From assembly GCA_016793635.1 (NCBI GenBank), contig JAEUMD010000009.1:124001-188000 (forward strand): 64,000 nucleotides of DNA. The letters are read 5' to 3'. Positions within the stretch are counted from its first letter, which is position 1; each line of letters begins with the position of its first letter. The notes beneath the pieces were generated by a model, which made no database searches, was not told the DNA's origin, and saw nothing but the letters and a program-made list of their open reading frames with translations. Origin of the DNA: Hyphomicrobiaceae bacterium (GTDB lineage: Bacteria > Pseudomonadota > Alphaproteobacteria > Rhizobiales > Hyphomicrobiaceae). Positions 28,374 through 38,271 of the stretch are shown one piece after another. A program made the translations under genes and the position numbers.

Positions 28374-30539
28374 ATGACGACCTTGAGGGAACACGGCCAG
28401 CCGGCAACCGACCACGCGCGCGAGGACCGCGGCATCGTGATCGATGTCGACCGAACGAGGAGCGTGCGCCGAGCCCGCCGGCACTCGGCGCTGGTGCGTG
28501 CGTCGCGCGTCGGCCTGCCGGCAGCGGCAGCAGCCATCGTGCTGTTCTACGGCGCCACCATGATCGATGTCGCCGGCTGGCGTGATGTCGGCGGCAAGAT
28601 CGAGCTGCCGCGCGTGCTGCCCGAGCACCTGACGATGAATAACCCGCGCTACAGGGGCTTCACCAAGGAGGGCGGCGAATACGAAGTGCAGGCGAAGACC
28701 GCGACGCAAGATCTCGGCATTCGCGGCCTCATCCGGATGCGGACGGTGAGCGCCGTCATGCGTAACCGCGACAAGGGCACGACGCGGCTCGATGCCAAGA
28801 GCGCCATCTACTTCTCGCAGGACGACAAGATGCGCCTGCTCGGCAACATTCGCGTCAGCGCTCCTTCGGGCGGCTGGGCGCGGCTGACCATCGCCGACAT
28901 CGACTTGAAGAACGGCATCACGACCAGCCGCCAGCCCGTTGCCGTCGGCAATTCCACGGGCACGATCCGCGCCTCGACCATGACCATCCGCCAGAAGACG
29001 AAGGAGATCACCTTCGCCGGCACCGTGAAAACACGCATGCAACCCGCCGCCCGCGCCGAGGCTTCGGCAATGGCGCCCTCGCCGGACGCCGCGACACCAG
29101 CGGGCGAGCTACCGGCTTCCAACCCGACATCGGCTCCGCAGCAGCAGGCGGGGGATGCCATCGGGCGCATCTTCTCGGGCGGCAAGGGCCCGGTCGAGAT
29201 CGACGCGGATCGGCTGGATATTGACGACGTCAACCGCACCGCGACCTTTACCGGCAACGTCAAGGCGCGCCGAGGTGCCGCCACACTCGAAGCTCCGGAG
29301 TTGCGCATCGCCTATGACGGCTCGCCCTCGGGCGGCCTGACAGGCGCGGGCGCACAAGTTTCTTCGGGCGCGCCGGCGGGCGCCAAGGCCGCCATCAAGT
29401 CGATCGTGACCAGCGGTCCTGTCACCATCACAGAAGGCGCCGACACGCGCGTCGCGGCGGCGGCCGCCGCGTTCGACGCCGCGTCGAGCCTCGCCACACT
29501 GACCGGGGGCGTCGTCATCGATCGCGCCCCGCAGACGAAGATCACGGGCCGCACGGCGTCCTTCAACTCCGCCCGCGACGTCGCCTCAATCGATGGCGAC
29601 GTCGTTATCGCGTCGGGGGCCGATCGCCGCGCCACCGGCGACCATCTCGAGTTCAACAACACCGCCAAGACGGGGCTACTGACCGGCGATCTCGTACTGA
29701 CGCAGGGGCCCAACGTGCTGAAGGGCCGCCAGCTCACGATGGATCAGTCGAACGGCCGTTCCGTACTGACCGCGCCCGCAGCGGATGGCCGCGGACCGGC
29801 CGGTCGCATCGCCGCCCGCCTGACGCCGCCCGCAGCCGCAACCAAGGGCAAGTCTAAACCGAAGGAAACCGAACAAGCGTCCACAGACGGTGGCGGCATG
29901 CACGCGCTCTCGAATTTCCGCACTGATCCAAGTGCCCCTGTCGCGATCGCGGCTGACGCCCTCGAACTCAACGAGAAGTCGAACGTTGCCATTTTCCGCG
30001 GTGACGTCGTGACGGAGCAGGGCGAGACGACGATCCGCTCGGCCGAGCTCCACGCCAACTACACCGGCAGCGCCGGCCTTTCCGCCGCAACCCAGCCGCG
30101 CACGGCAGGCGCCGGCAGTGGCGAGGCTGCAAAGGTCACCCGCATCCAGGCACGCGGAAAGGTCGTCGTCACGTCGAAGGGTGGCCAGAAAGCGACCGGC
30201 GACTGGGCCGATTTCGACACCACGGCCAATACCGTAACGCTCGGCGGTGACGTGGTGCTTTCGCAGGGACGAAACGTCGTGCGCGGCAACCGCCTCGTCG
30301 TGGACCTGCTGACCGGTGAGGCTGTCATCAAGACGGACAATGCCGCGGCACCCGAGATCTCGTCGGAAAAGCCGGGCGGCGGATGGCAGGCGACACGCAA
30401 ACCGTCGCGCCCGAGCGCCGTATTCTTCCCGAAAGCAGCGGAGAATGCGGCGGCGGCTGCCGCGGCGAAGGCCAAACCGGCGGCGCCCGGCTGGCAGACC
30501 ACAACCGGCGAAAGCGCCACACCGGCCGAGCGCAATTGA
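28374..30539 (+). CDS. LPS export protein: LptC fused to LptA-like domains
   Basis: LptC and LptA carry lipopolysaccharide across the periplasm from the LptB2FG transporter. Here they are one polypeptide of about 721 residues: a cytoplasmic N-terminus, one membrane segment (about 45-65), an LptC domain to about 220, then OstA-N/LptA-like domains starting near 272 (VEIDADRLDIDDVNRTATFT) and 518 (VAIAADALELNEKSNVAIFR), joined by Pro/Ala linkers. Both units show the jelly-roll pattern in which the phrase for removal of a region and addition of beta-strands repeats, e.g. GDVVLSQG and GDVVIASG. The order with lptB, rpoN, hpf and ptsN is the classical one. Start ATG 28374 is uncertain; the frame is open upstream. 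Confidence 0.85.
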   Translation: MTTLREHGQPATDHAREDRGIVIDVDRTRSVRRARRHSALVRASRVGLPAAAAAIVLFYGATMIDVAGWRDVGGKIELPRVLPEHLTMNNPRYRGFTKEGGEYEVQAKTATQDLGIRGLIRMRTVSAVMRNRDKGTTRLDAKSAIYFSQDDKMRLLGNIRVSAPSGGWARLTIADIDLKNGITTSRQPVAVGNSTGTIRASTMTIRQKTKEITFAGTVKTRMQPAARAEASAMAPSPDAATPAGELPASNPTSAPQQQAGDAIGRIFSGGKGPVEIDADRLDIDDVNRTATFTGNVKARRGAATLEAPELRIAYDGSPSGGLTGAGAQVSSGAPAGAKAAIKSIVTSGPVTITEGADTRVAAAAAAFDAASSLATLTGGVVIDRAPQTKITGRTASFNSARDVASIDGDVVIASGADRRATGDHLEFNNTAKTGLLTGDLVLTQGPNVLKGRQLTMDQSNGRSVLTAPAADGRGPAGRIAARLTPPAAATKGKSKPKETEQASTDGGGMHALSNFRTDPSAPVAIAADALELNEKSNVAIFRGDVVTEQGETTIRSAELHANYTGSAGLSAATQPRTAGAGSGEAAKVTRIQARGKVVVTSKGGQKATGDWADFDTTANTVTLGGDVVLSQGRNVVRGNRLVVDLLTGEAVIKTDNAAAPEISSEKPGGGWQATRKPSRPSAVFFPKAAENAAAAAAAKAKPAAPGWQTTTGESATPAERN

Positions 30540-30644
30540 CGCTCTGCCCGACAACGGTCTCCATTTTGTGGAATGGAAATTGCGCGGCATCTGGAGCGAC
30601 ACCCCGAAGCCATGCTACCGATGCCATGAAAGCTCGATTTTTCA

Positions 30645-31661
30645 ATGCTGCGCTGCCTGTCGGACCGGCTCGGGCCGGAGGGAGGGAAGCGCGCCGATCG
30701 GAATGATGCCGTGCTGAAGCGAGTGTTCCCCAGCGGAAACGACGATAGCCGCGCCCCGCGACAGCAGGACGGCTATCCCCATCCGCCCCATCAGGCGCAA
30801 GCCGGCGGATATTCCGCCGGTCTGCCACAGCCCGGCGGCACAACGGCGATCGATGACGCCCAGGCGATGACCCGCGCCGAGGTGGACGAGGAAGCGCGTC
30901 TGCTCGCCCTCAGCGAGGAGGGGCCGGACGGTCCCGGCTACCTCAGCATCCATCAGGTGCAGAAGGCCTATAAAAAGCGCAAGGTCGTGCGTAACGTGAG
31001 CCTGAGCGTGCGCCGTGGTGAGTCCGTCGGCCTCCTCGGCCCGAACGGCGCGGGCAAGACGACTTGCTTCTACATGATCACCGGACTCGTGCCCGCCGAC
31101 GGCGGCCTCATCACGCTGGACGGCGTCGACGTCACGCATTTGCCGATGTACCAGCGGGCCAAGCTCGGCATCGGCTATCTGCCGCAGGAAGCCTCCATTT
31201 TCCGCGGCTTGACGGTCGAGCAGAACATCATGGCCGTGCTCGAGCTCGTTGAGCCGAACCGGAAAAAGCGCAAGCAGCAGCTCGACGACCTGCTCGACGA
31301 GTTCAACATTGGACGCCTGAGAAAATCGCCCTCGATCGCGCTTTCTGGCGGCGAGCGGCGGCGCTGCGAGATCGCCCGCGCACTCGCCTCACGGCCGTCG
31401 TTCATGCTGCTCGACGAGCCGTTCGCCGGTATCGATCCGATCGCTGTGGGCGACATCCAGCATCTGGTACGGCACTTGACGGACCGTGGCATCGGCGTTC
31501 TCATCACCGACCACAACGTGCGCGAGACGCTGGCGCTGATCGACCGCGCCTACATCATCTATGATGGCCACGTCCTGACGCACGGTAACCCTGAGACAAT
31601 CATAGCCAACGAGGATGTGCGCCGGGTCTATCTCGGAGACATGTTCATTAACGAGCGTTGA
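30645..31661 (+). CDS. lptB: LPS export ABC transporter ATP-binding protein
   Basis: LptB is the cytosolic ATPase that powers lipopolysaccharide extraction with LptF and LptG. The ATPase domain (about residues 98-338) has Walker A GPNGAGKTT, Q-loop in LPQEASIFRGL, signature LSGGERRR, Walker B FMLLDEPFAGID and the H-loop ITDHNVRE. A poorly conserved N-terminal extension of about 95 residues, rich in Pro, Gly and Gln, precedes it; a start at ATG 30867 would remove most of it. It follows lptCA by 105 bases. lptF and lptG are not in the window. Confidence 0.93.
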   Translation: MLRCLSDRLGPEGGKRADRNDAVLKRVFPSGNDDSRAPRQQDGYPHPPHQAQAGGYSAGLPQPGGTTAIDDAQAMTRAEVDEEARLLALSEEGPDGPGYLSIHQVQKAYKKRKVVRNVSLSVRRGESVGLLGPNGAGKTTCFYMITGLVPADGGLITLDGVDVTHLPMYQRAKLGIGYLPQEASIFRGLTVEQNIMAVLELVEPNRKKRKQQLDDLLDEFNIGRLRKSPSIALSGGERRRCEIARALASRPSFMLLDEPFAGIDPIAVGDIQHLVRHLTDRGIGVLITDHNVRETLALIDRAYIIYDGHVLTHGNPETIIANEDVRRVYLGDMFINER

Positions 31662-31706
31662 TTATACCTGTCGTCTGACGGGACGCGGAGGCCGAAGGCG
31701 AAGGGT

Positions 31707-33335
31707 ATGTCGCTCACCACGAAGCTCGAGATGAGGCAGAGCCAGCAGCTGGTGATGACACCCCAGCTGCAGCAGGCTATTCGCCTCCTCCAGCTCTCGA
31801 ACTTGGAGCTCAACCAATTCGTCGAGACGGAGCTCGAGCGCAACCCTCTCCTCGAGCGCGCCGAGGATGGCGACGGCCCCGGTTACGTCAATGGCGGATC
31901 GCCGGGCGACAACGCACCAACCGAACAACGCGGCGAATCCGATGGATTGACCGCGGACTCAGGCTCCAACGGCGGTGACGAGCGCGAGTCAGCATCATCG
32001 GGACCGCCGGGCGAGTTGTCCGCGCCGGCCAGCGAAACCTTCAATGACGAGCCTTGGCTCGACATGGCCCGGACGCCCGCGGACCCTGCCGCGGCGTTCG
32101 ACACCGAAATCGAGAATGTCTACCCGGACACATCTCCAGGCGAGCTCGGCGATTCCGGCTGGTCGAGCGTCAACGCGCGCAACACCGCCTTCGGCGATGA
32201 CGACAACAATCTCGAAGCCTATGTCGCGGCGGAATTGTCGCTCAAGGATCACCTCGAGACGCAGATGCCGCTCGTACTCTCGACGCAGGCGGAACGTCTG
32301 ATCGGTCAATACCTCGTCGATCTTGTCGACGACGCCGGCTACGTCTCCGTCGATCTCGAGCAGCTCGCCGACAAGCTCGGCACCGAAGCGGCCGAAATCG
32401 CTGCGGTGCTCACGAAATTGCAGACACTCGATCCTCCGGGCGTGTTCGCTCGAACCTTGAGTGAGTGTCTGGCGCTCCAGCTCAAGGAGCAGAACCGCTA
32501 CGATCCCGTGATCGCGCTGTTCCTCGACAACTTGCATCTGCTAGCCAAGCACGATCTGGCGGGCTTGAAGCGCGCGGTCGGTGTCGATCTCGACGAGATC
32601 ACGGACATGATCCAGGAGATCAAGCACCTCAACCCGAAGCCAGGCTTGGTCTTCGGCTCCGCGCAGGTTCAGCCGGTGGTGCCGGACGTATTCGTGAGGC
32701 CGGCACAGGACGGGAGCTGGCTGGTCGAGCTCAACTCCGAAACGCTGCCGCGCGTGCTCGTCAACCGCAGCTACTACACCAAGGTTTCAGCGAGCAAATC
32801 ATCGGAGCGCGACAAGGGCTATCTGCTCGAATGCCTACAGACTGCCAACTGGCTGGTCAAAAGCCTCGATCAGCGCGCGCGTACCATTCTGCGCGTCGCC
32901 GAGGAGATCGTGCGCCAGCAGGACGGTTTCTTCACGCATGGCGTACAGCATTTGAGGCCGCTTAATCTCAAGACCGTGGCCGAAGCAATCCAGATGCACG
33001 AGTCGACGGTGTCGCGCGTCACCTCGAACAAGTATCTCTCGTCCCCGCGCGGCATCTTCGAGCTCAAGTACTTCTTCACGTCCTCGATTGCGTCGTCGGA
33101 GGATGGCGAAGCGCATTCGTCCGAAGCGGTTCGCTTCCGCATCAAGCAACTCATCGACGCGGAGACCGCGCGCACCATCATGTCCGACGACATGATCGTC
33201 GAGCGACTGAAAACGGACGGTATCGACATCGCTCGGCGCACGGTCGCCAAGTACCGCGAGGCGATGCGCATTCCCTCCTCTGTCCAGAGGCGTCGCGAGA
33301 AGCAGATGTCGGAGCGCGTGACGCGGGTGGAGTGA
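31707..33335 (+). CDS. rpoN: RNA polymerase sigma-54 factor
   Basis: RpoN recruits RNA polymerase to -24/-12 promoters that depend on AAA+ activators. The 542-residue protein has the Gln/Leu-rich region I (MRQSQQLVMTPQLQQAIRLL), an acidic, poorly conserved region II (about residues 50-165), the core-binding domain, the helix-turn-helix near 425 (TVAEAIQMHESTVSRVTSNK), and the RpoN box ARRTVAKYRE near residue 514. All expected regions are intact. It lies 45 bases after lptB and upstream of hpf and ptsN, the usual cluster linking envelope export, nitrogen regulation and the PTS-Ntr branch. Confidence 0.97.
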   Translation: MSLTTKLEMRQSQQLVMTPQLQQAIRLLQLSNLELNQFVETELERNPLLERAEDGDGPGYVNGGSPGDNAPTEQRGESDGLTADSGSNGGDERESASSGPPGELSAPASETFNDEPWLDMARTPADPAAAFDTEIENVYPDTSPGELGDSGWSSVNARNTAFGDDDNNLEAYVAAELSLKDHLETQMPLVLSTQAERLIGQYLVDLVDDAGYVSVDLEQLADKLGTEAAEIAAVLTKLQTLDPPGVFARTLSECLALQLKEQNRYDPVIALFLDNLHLLAKHDLAGLKRAVGVDLDEITDMIQEIKHLNPKPGLVFGSAQVQPVVPDVFVRPAQDGSWLVELNSETLPRVLVNRSYYTKVSASKSSERDKGYLLECLQTANWLVKSLDQRARTILRVAEEIVRQQDGFFTHGVQHLRPLNLKTVAEAIQMHESTVSRVTSNKYLSSPRGIFELKYFFTSSIASSEDGEAHSSEAVRFRIKQLIDAETARTIMSDDMIVERLKTDGIDIARRTVAKYREAMRIPSSVQRRREKQMSERVTRVE

Positions 33336-33554
33336 GGTCTCCGTCGCGTCAACGCTGTTACAGACACTGGACGAGTGTTATTTGACAGCGCCAGAACGCA
33401 GTTCTACCGTCGAGTCTCTACACGATCCGGTTCGTTGCGGCCGTTGTTCGGCGTCCGTGGCGATCGGAGGGTCCCGCCGACGACAGCGATACCAAGCGAT
33501 GCCGCCGCGCGATCGGCCCGCACATCCCATTGGAATCCAAGCCCAGGCGAAGAA

Positions 33555-34145
33555 ATGACGATCCAAGTCACCGGCAAGAACGTCGATGCAGGCGACGCCT
33601 TCAAAACCTACATCCTAGCCAAGATTTCTACCGTTCTGGAAAAATACATCGGACCCGAGCTGTCCGGCCACGTCCGCCTCGAGAAGGAGCGCGTGGGCTT
33701 CCGGACCAACTGCTCGATCCGTTTGCGCACCGGCCTTCAGGTCGAAGCCCATGGCGATGGCGCAGATGCGTACGCAAGCGCGGATGCCGCCGTCGAGCAC
33801 CTGGAGAAGCGCGTCCGCCGCTACAAGCGCCGCCTGAAGAGCCACCATGCATCGCGCGACATGAACGGCCACGCGCCCGAGGTACAGGCTCGCGACTACA
33901 CCGTTAAGACGACGGACGACGAGCACGGGGAGCCCCACTCGGAGGCGCCGATCATCATCGCGGAAGCCGAGCGCGGCATCAAAGACCTCTCGGTCAGCGA
34001 GGCGGTGATGCACCTCGACCTCTCCGAGAGCCAGTTCCTCGTCTTCCGCAATGCAGCGCATGGCGGACTGAACGTCGTTTATCGTCGTATCGATGGCAAC
34101 GTAGGCTGGATCGACCCGAGCGCGCACGCGACGGCCTCGGCATAG
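33555..34145 (+). CDS. hpf: Ribosome hibernation promoting factor, long form
   Basis: HPF binds the 30S subunit in stationary phase and pairs ribosomes as 100S particles. The 196-residue protein has the S30AE/YfiA domain (about 1-100, MTIQVTGKNVDAGDAFK, basic helices with KRVRRYKRRLK) and the C-terminal dimerisation domain (about 130-190, SEAVMHLDLSESQFLVFRNA), making it the long type. ATG 33555 was chosen because the domain starts there; the longer frame adds 60 residues unlike the family. It lies between rpoN and ptsN, as in many proteobacteria. Confidence 0.95.
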   Translation: MTIQVTGKNVDAGDAFKTYILAKISTVLEKYIGPELSGHVRLEKERVGFRTNCSIRLRTGLQVEAHGDGADAYASADAAVEHLEKRVRRYKRRLKSHHASRDMNGHAPEVQARDYTVKTTDDEHGEPHSEAPIIIAEAERGIKDLSVSEAVMHLDLSESQFLVFRNAAHGGLNVVYRRIDGNVGWIDPSAHATASA

Positions 34146-34756
34146 GGTCGCAGCAAGCCCGGGTTACGGTTGACAGCCCGGGCATATATAGGCATGACCG
34201 CCCCGGGAGTTGCCGGTACCGTCCGGGGTGTGGTCGCTGAAGGATGCGATCATGGGCCGCTCCCGGCGGGGGTGGCCCAGCGATATGGGGGGCCGCAGCC
34301 CTGGCCAGTCGGCTGGCGCGATGCGGTCGACGACCGGGGCAAGGTCGACGGTGTAGGTAGTCGAGAGCGGCTCGTAGCAGAGTAAGACGGCCGAGACACG
34401 GGCCCTGGATATCGGGCGCGAGGGTGTGACCCGGGATCGTAAACCAGGATCGTAAATTGGTCCTCGGCACGCAGCGACGGTCAGAGATCCTACGTTTTTC
34501 GTAGGTGGGGCGATGTCAAAGCAGTTCGATTAGAGTTGCCAACGGAGAGGCAACCCGGTGCGGCCCGGAAGGATAGACCGCGCATGGCTCCGTTTTTGCA
34601 GGCTGTTCGCTACGGGACTTCGGTTCATGCAGGGACGCGACCATCGGTCAACGCCGAAATGCATGTGAGCCAGCCGAAATGCAGGTTGCATGTTCGCGTT
34701 GCACAAGCTTAATGCAGGCGCCTACGGGCTGAAACTTTTTATGGGACGGCAGCACA
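34146..34756. other. 610-base intergenic region with inverted repeats, no gene recognised
   Basis: Between hpf and ptsN lies DNA with several inverted repeats: GTTGCC/GGCAAC at 34535-34554 and CCTACG/CGTAGG near 34491-34504, plus GC-rich palindromes around 34160-34210. Frames are open but not protein-like. Such structure may reflect a small RNA or regulatory leader for ptsN; I cannot identify a known family. Confidence 0.4.
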
Positions 34757-35221
34757 ATGGACCTCGGTGATCTACTGGCGCCGAACGGGATCATTCCGGC
34801 GCTCAAGGCAAAGAGCAAGAAGCAGGCCCTCCAGGAGCTTGCCCAGCGAGCCGCGGAAGTGACCGGCATCGACGGTCGTGAGATCTTCGACACGCTGCTT
34901 CAGCGTGAACGGCTCGGCTCGACGGGGCTCGGCCGCGGCATTGCCATACCGCACGTCAAATTCCGAGGTTTGAAGTCGATCGTCTGCCTGTTCGCCCGCG
35001 TGGAGGAGCCGATCGCGTTCGACTCCCACGACAACGAGCCCGTCGACATCATTTTCCTGCTGCTCGCCCCCGAGCACGCGAGCGGCGACCACCTGAAGGC
35101 ACTGGCGCGTATCTCGCGGCTGGTGCGTGATCCGGCGACCCTCGAGCGGCTGCGGACGGCGCCGGATTCCGAGGCCCTGCGCATTGTGCTGACTTCGCCG
35201 GCGACCTCTCACGCCGCCTGA
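34757..35221 (+). CDS. ptsN: PTS IIA-like nitrogen regulatory protein
   Basis: PtsN (EIIA-Ntr) is the end receiver of the PTS-Ntr phosphorelay (PtsP-PtsO-PtsN) and regulates potassium, nitrogen and carbon functions by protein contacts. The 154-residue protein keeps the phosphorylated His in GIAIPHVKF near residue 71, with GSTGLGRG before it and DIIFLLLAPEHASGDHLKAL near 95. The length is typical. The position downstream of rpoN and hpf is canonical. ptsP and ptsO are not in the window. Confidence 0.96.
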   Translation: MDLGDLLAPNGIIPALKAKSKKQALQELAQRAAEVTGIDGREIFDTLLQRERLGSTGLGRGIAIPHVKFRGLKSIVCLFARVEEPIAFDSHDNEPVDIIFLLLAPEHASGDHLKALARISRLVRDPATLERLRTAPDSEALRIVLTSPATSHAA

Positions 35222-35316
35222 TCGGCCCCATATCGGCTTGCCCGTAACGGGCTTGGCCGCGGCGCGCCAGTGGGCATCTGCGCGAGGCGTCCGCCCGGGC
35301 AGCCCAGGCCAGTAGC

Positions 35317-36117
35317 TCAGGCCCTTAGCATGAGCAGCGCGCCAAGGCCGATCGCGCCGACGACGATGCGCCACCACCCGAACAGCGCATATCCGTGCCG
35401 GCTGACATAGCCGAGCAGATATTTCACGACAAAAACGCCGGCAATGAAGGCCGTGACAAAGCCGAGCGCGATGCCGGTGACGTCGTCAGGAGCGAGCCTC
35501 GACCAGTTTTTGTAAAGGTCATAGGCGAAGGCGCCGGCCATCGTCGGCATGGCTAGGAAGAACGAGAACTCCGCCGCCGAGCGCTTATCCGCGCCGAGAA
35601 GCATCGAGCCGACAATCGTCGAGCCGGACCGCGACACGCCGGGGATCATGGCGAGGCACTGGCACAGCCCGATCTTGAAGGCGAGCGACGGGGGGAAGTC
35701 CATCGCATCGTGATAGCGGGGCTCGGGCGCCATGCGATCGACAACGAGCAGTACGATGCCGCCGAGGATGAGCATGATGCAGATCAGCATCGGCGTTTCG
35801 AACAGCACGCTCTTGATGAAGGAATGCCCGAGCGCGCCGATGACCGCCGCGGGGAGAAAAGCGATGAGAATACCCGCGACGAAACGCTGCGTGCGCTTAT
35901 CGCTCGGCAGCTTCAGCAGGATGTCGAGCAGGCGTGCGGCATAGACCGTGAGGATCGCCAGGATTGCGCCGAGTTGGATTAGCACCTCGAACGTCTTGCC
36001 GGTCGAGTTGAAACCGAGGAAGTGGCCCGCCAGCAGCACATGCCCGGTCGACGAGACCGGGATGAACTCGGTCAGCCCTTCGAGCAGGCCAAGCAGGATG
36101 ACTTGCCACGTCGGCAT
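35317..36117 (-). CDS. uppP: Undecaprenyl-diphosphatase
   Basis: UppP (BacA) recycles undecaprenyl diphosphate to the monophosphate lipid carrier used for peptidoglycan and O-antigen, and its overexpression gives bacitracin resistance. The 266-residue polytopic protein shows both active-site motifs: [16 protein letters not shown] near residue 10 and [12 protein letters not shown] near 158, with about eight hydrophobic segments. It converges on ptsN; a short palindrome GCCCGTAACGGGC lies between them near 35,244. The start agrees with the family N-terminus ([14 protein letters not shown]). Confidence 0.96.
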   Translation of the reverse strand: MPTWQVILLGLLEGLTEFIPVSSTGHVLLAGHFLGFNSTGKTFEVLIQLGAILAILTVYAARLLDILLKLPSDKRTQRFVAGILIAFLPAAVIGALGHSFIKSVLFETPMLICIMLILGGIVLLVVDRMAPEPRYHDAMDFPPSLAFKIGLCQCLAMIPGVSRSGSTIVGSMLLGADKRSAAEFSFFLAMPTMAGAFAYDLYKNWSRLAPDDVTGIALGFVTAFIAGVFVVKYLLGYVSRHGYALFGWWRIVVGAIGLGALLMLRA

Positions 36118-36361
36118 CTCGGTCTCCGGTGGAAATGGCCCAGGATTGTCTTATGGTGCGCCCGTGCCCATCTGTTGAGCAGAGGCCGGATGCCCCGTTG
36201 GCGCACGCGCGATAAACTGAAGTGCGAGATTCGCCCGCGCAGTCATACAGCCTTCGGGCGTCGCCCGGTGCCGCTCTGCGGCCACAGCGGTCAGCCAAAC
36301 CTCACGTCCCGAAACCCACCACGCCGCGCGCGGACGGCGACCTTGGAGCGACGCGAAGGGA

Positions 36362-37054
36362 ATGCATACGCTCACCCATTATCGGCTGTGCCCCCGCTCA
36401 CGGTCCATCCGCCTCCTTCTCGGCGAGATCGGCCTCGAGGCGCGAACCGTCGAGCATCGTCCGTGGGAATATCGCGCCGAGTTGCTAGCACTGAACCCGG
36501 CCGGCGAGCTTCCCGTGCTCGCGCTCGCCAACGGCCCGCTGCTGTGCGGCAGCTACGCTATCTCTGAATATGTTGCGGAGGAACTGAAGCGCCATCCGAT
36601 CGACGGCCGTCACGTCCCCGTTTTTCCAGGCGACCGAGAGGAGCGCGCCGAGGTGCGCCGCTTGGTCGACTGGTTTCACGGCAAGCTCGATCGCGAGGTG
36701 ACGCGCGAGGTTCTGGAGGAGAAGGTCTACCGTGGCTATCGCGAGGGGGGCGGTGCTCCTGACGTGGCGATCCTGCGGGCGGTGCGCGCCAACTTCCGCT
36801 ACCATTTGAGCTATGTCGCCTATCTGGCTCACCACCGCCGCTGGCTTGCCGGCGACGAGATGAGCTTCGCCGATCTTGCCGCGGCGGCCCATCTCTCGAC
36901 GCTGGACTATTTGAGCGAGGTGCCCTGGGAGGAATACCCCGCCGCGAAAGGCTGGTATGCCCGCGTGAAGTCGCGTCCGTCTTTCAGACCGCTGCTCGCC
37001 GATCGCATCTCCGGCACACCGGCACCGCTGCATTACGCCAACCTCGATTTCTGA
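36362..37054 (+). CDS. Glutathione S-transferase family protein
   Basis: This 230-residue cytosolic protein has the thioredoxin-like N-terminal domain ([19 protein letters not shown] at residues 4-22, then the cis-Pro ELPVLAL near 50 and GSYAISEYV near 63) and an all-helical C-terminal domain (about 90-215). The CPRSR motif offers a Cys or Ser for thiol activation. Such proteins conjugate or transfer glutathione or act as thiol-disulfide reductases; the substrate is unknown. It is nine bases upstream of queG and probably co-transcribed with it and the following epimerase-like gene, an arrangement I believe is common in Hyphomicrobiales. Confidence 0.85.
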   Translation: MHTLTHYRLCPRSRSIRLLLGEIGLEARTVEHRPWEYRAELLALNPAGELPVLALANGPLLCGSYAISEYVAEELKRHPIDGRHVPVFPGDREERAEVRRLVDWFHGKLDREVTREVLEEKVYRGYREGGGAPDVAILRAVRANFRYHLSYVAYLAHHRRWLAGDEMSFADLAAAAHLSTLDYLSEVPWEEYPAAKGWYARVKSRPSFRPLLADRISGTPAPLHYANLDF

Positions 37055-37062
37055 GAGGTGAC

Positions 37063-38271
37063 GTGAAGCCGACGTCACCGCCAGCCCTTGGATGCGCCGA
37101 TGCCGCCAGCCGCCTCAAGGCCGCTGCGCGGGCGCTCGGCTTCGACGCGGTACGGATCACGCGCGCCGACGCCTTGCGGAGGGCTGCCTACGATGCGGCC
37201 GGCGCGCTCGATTTCTTCATCGACAACGGCTGGCACGGCGACATGGACTGGATGGCGACGCATCGCCAGCGCCGCCGTGATCCGGGAGCGCTTTGGCCAG
37301 ATGCGCGTAGCATCGTGATTGTGGCGCAGAGTTATGCTCCGGCCACCGATCCGCGCGCGGTCCTCGCCATGCGTGCGCGCGGCGCGATCTCGGTCTATGC
37401 GCAGGGCAAGGACTACCACGACATACTCAAGTCGCGGCTGAAGCAGCTCGCTCGACAGCACGCCGCGGAGAGCGGGGCGGAAGTCAAAGTATTCGTCGAC
37501 ACCGCACCGCTCATGGAGAAACCGCTCGCAGCCGCGGCGGGGCTCGGCTGGCAGGGCAAGCACACCAACCTCGTGTCGCGCGAGCACGGCTCCTGGCTGT
37601 TCCTCGGCGCACTGCTGACGAGCGCCGAGCTCAAACCCGACGCAGCCGAATCCGACCGTTGTGGAAGCTGCCGCCGATGCCTCGCAGCCTGCCCGACCAA
37701 TGCTTTTCCACAGCCCTACAAGCTCGATGCGCGCCGCTGCATCGCCTACCTCACGATCGAGCACAAGGGACACATCGCCCGCGAGTTCCGCGAGCCGATC
37801 GCCAACCGCGTCTTCGGCTGCGACGATTGCCTTGCGGTCTGCCCTTGGAACAAGTTCGCCGCCGCCTCGCGCGAGGCACGCTTTGCCGCGCGCGCGGAAA
37901 CCGACAACCCGCCGATCGGCGAACTACTGGCGCTCGACGACGCAGCCTTCCGCACACGCTTCGCCGGCACGCCGGTGAAACGCACTGGGCGCGATCGCTT
38001 CGTTCGCAACGTGCTGATCGCCGCCGGCAACTCCGCGGAAACGTCGCACCTGCCGCGCGTCCTGGCGTTGCTCGACGATGCGTCTCCACTCGTGCGGGCG
38101 ATGGCGGTCTGGGCTCTCTCGCGTCTTGCGCCGCGCGGCGATTTCGAGCGCGAGCGTCGACGTTCACTCGCTACCGAACAAGACGCCAATGTCATCGCCG
38201 AGTGGCGCGACGCCGCCTTGTGCGGCGGCGCGACAATGGCACCCAAACCCGATCGACCGGAGACCGCTTGA
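37063..38271 (+). CDS. queG: Epoxyqueuosine reductase
   Basis: QueG reduces epoxyqueuosine to queuosine in the wobble base of tRNAs with GUN anticodons, using cobalamin and two [4Fe-4S] clusters. The 402-residue protein has the DUF1730-type N-terminal domain, the substrate-loop [18 protein letters not shown] near residue 160, and two cluster motifs, [16 protein letters not shown] near 202 and [13 protein letters not shown] near 256. The C-terminal region (about 300-390) has HEAT-like helices. The proposed GTG start has GAGAGGTGAC before it. The stop overlaps the next start as ATGA. Confidence 0.94.
   Translation: MKPTSPPALGCADAASRLKAAARALGFDAVRITRADALRRAAYDAAGALDFFIDNGWHGDMDWMATHRQRRRDPGALWPDARSIVIVAQSYAPATDPRAVLAMRARGAISVYAQGKDYHDILKSRLKQLARQHAAESGAEVKVFVDTAPLMEKPLAAAAGLGWQGKHTNLVSREHGSWLFLGALLTSAELKPDAAESDRCGSCRRCLAACPTNAFPQPYKLDARRCIAYLTIEHKGHIAREFREPIANRVFGCDDCLAVCPWNKFAAASREARFAARAETDNPPIGELLALDDAAFRTRFAGTPVKRTGRDRFVRNVLIAAGNSAETSHLPRVLALLDDASPLVRAMAVWALSRLAPRGDFERERRRSLATEQDANVIAEWRDAALCGGATMAPKPDRPETA

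Noticed and set aside
34535..34610. SRP 4.5S RNA
   Set aside because: A CCCGGAAGGA motif is present near 34,565, but the flanking helix and the GCAG tetraloop partner of the SRP RNA are not.
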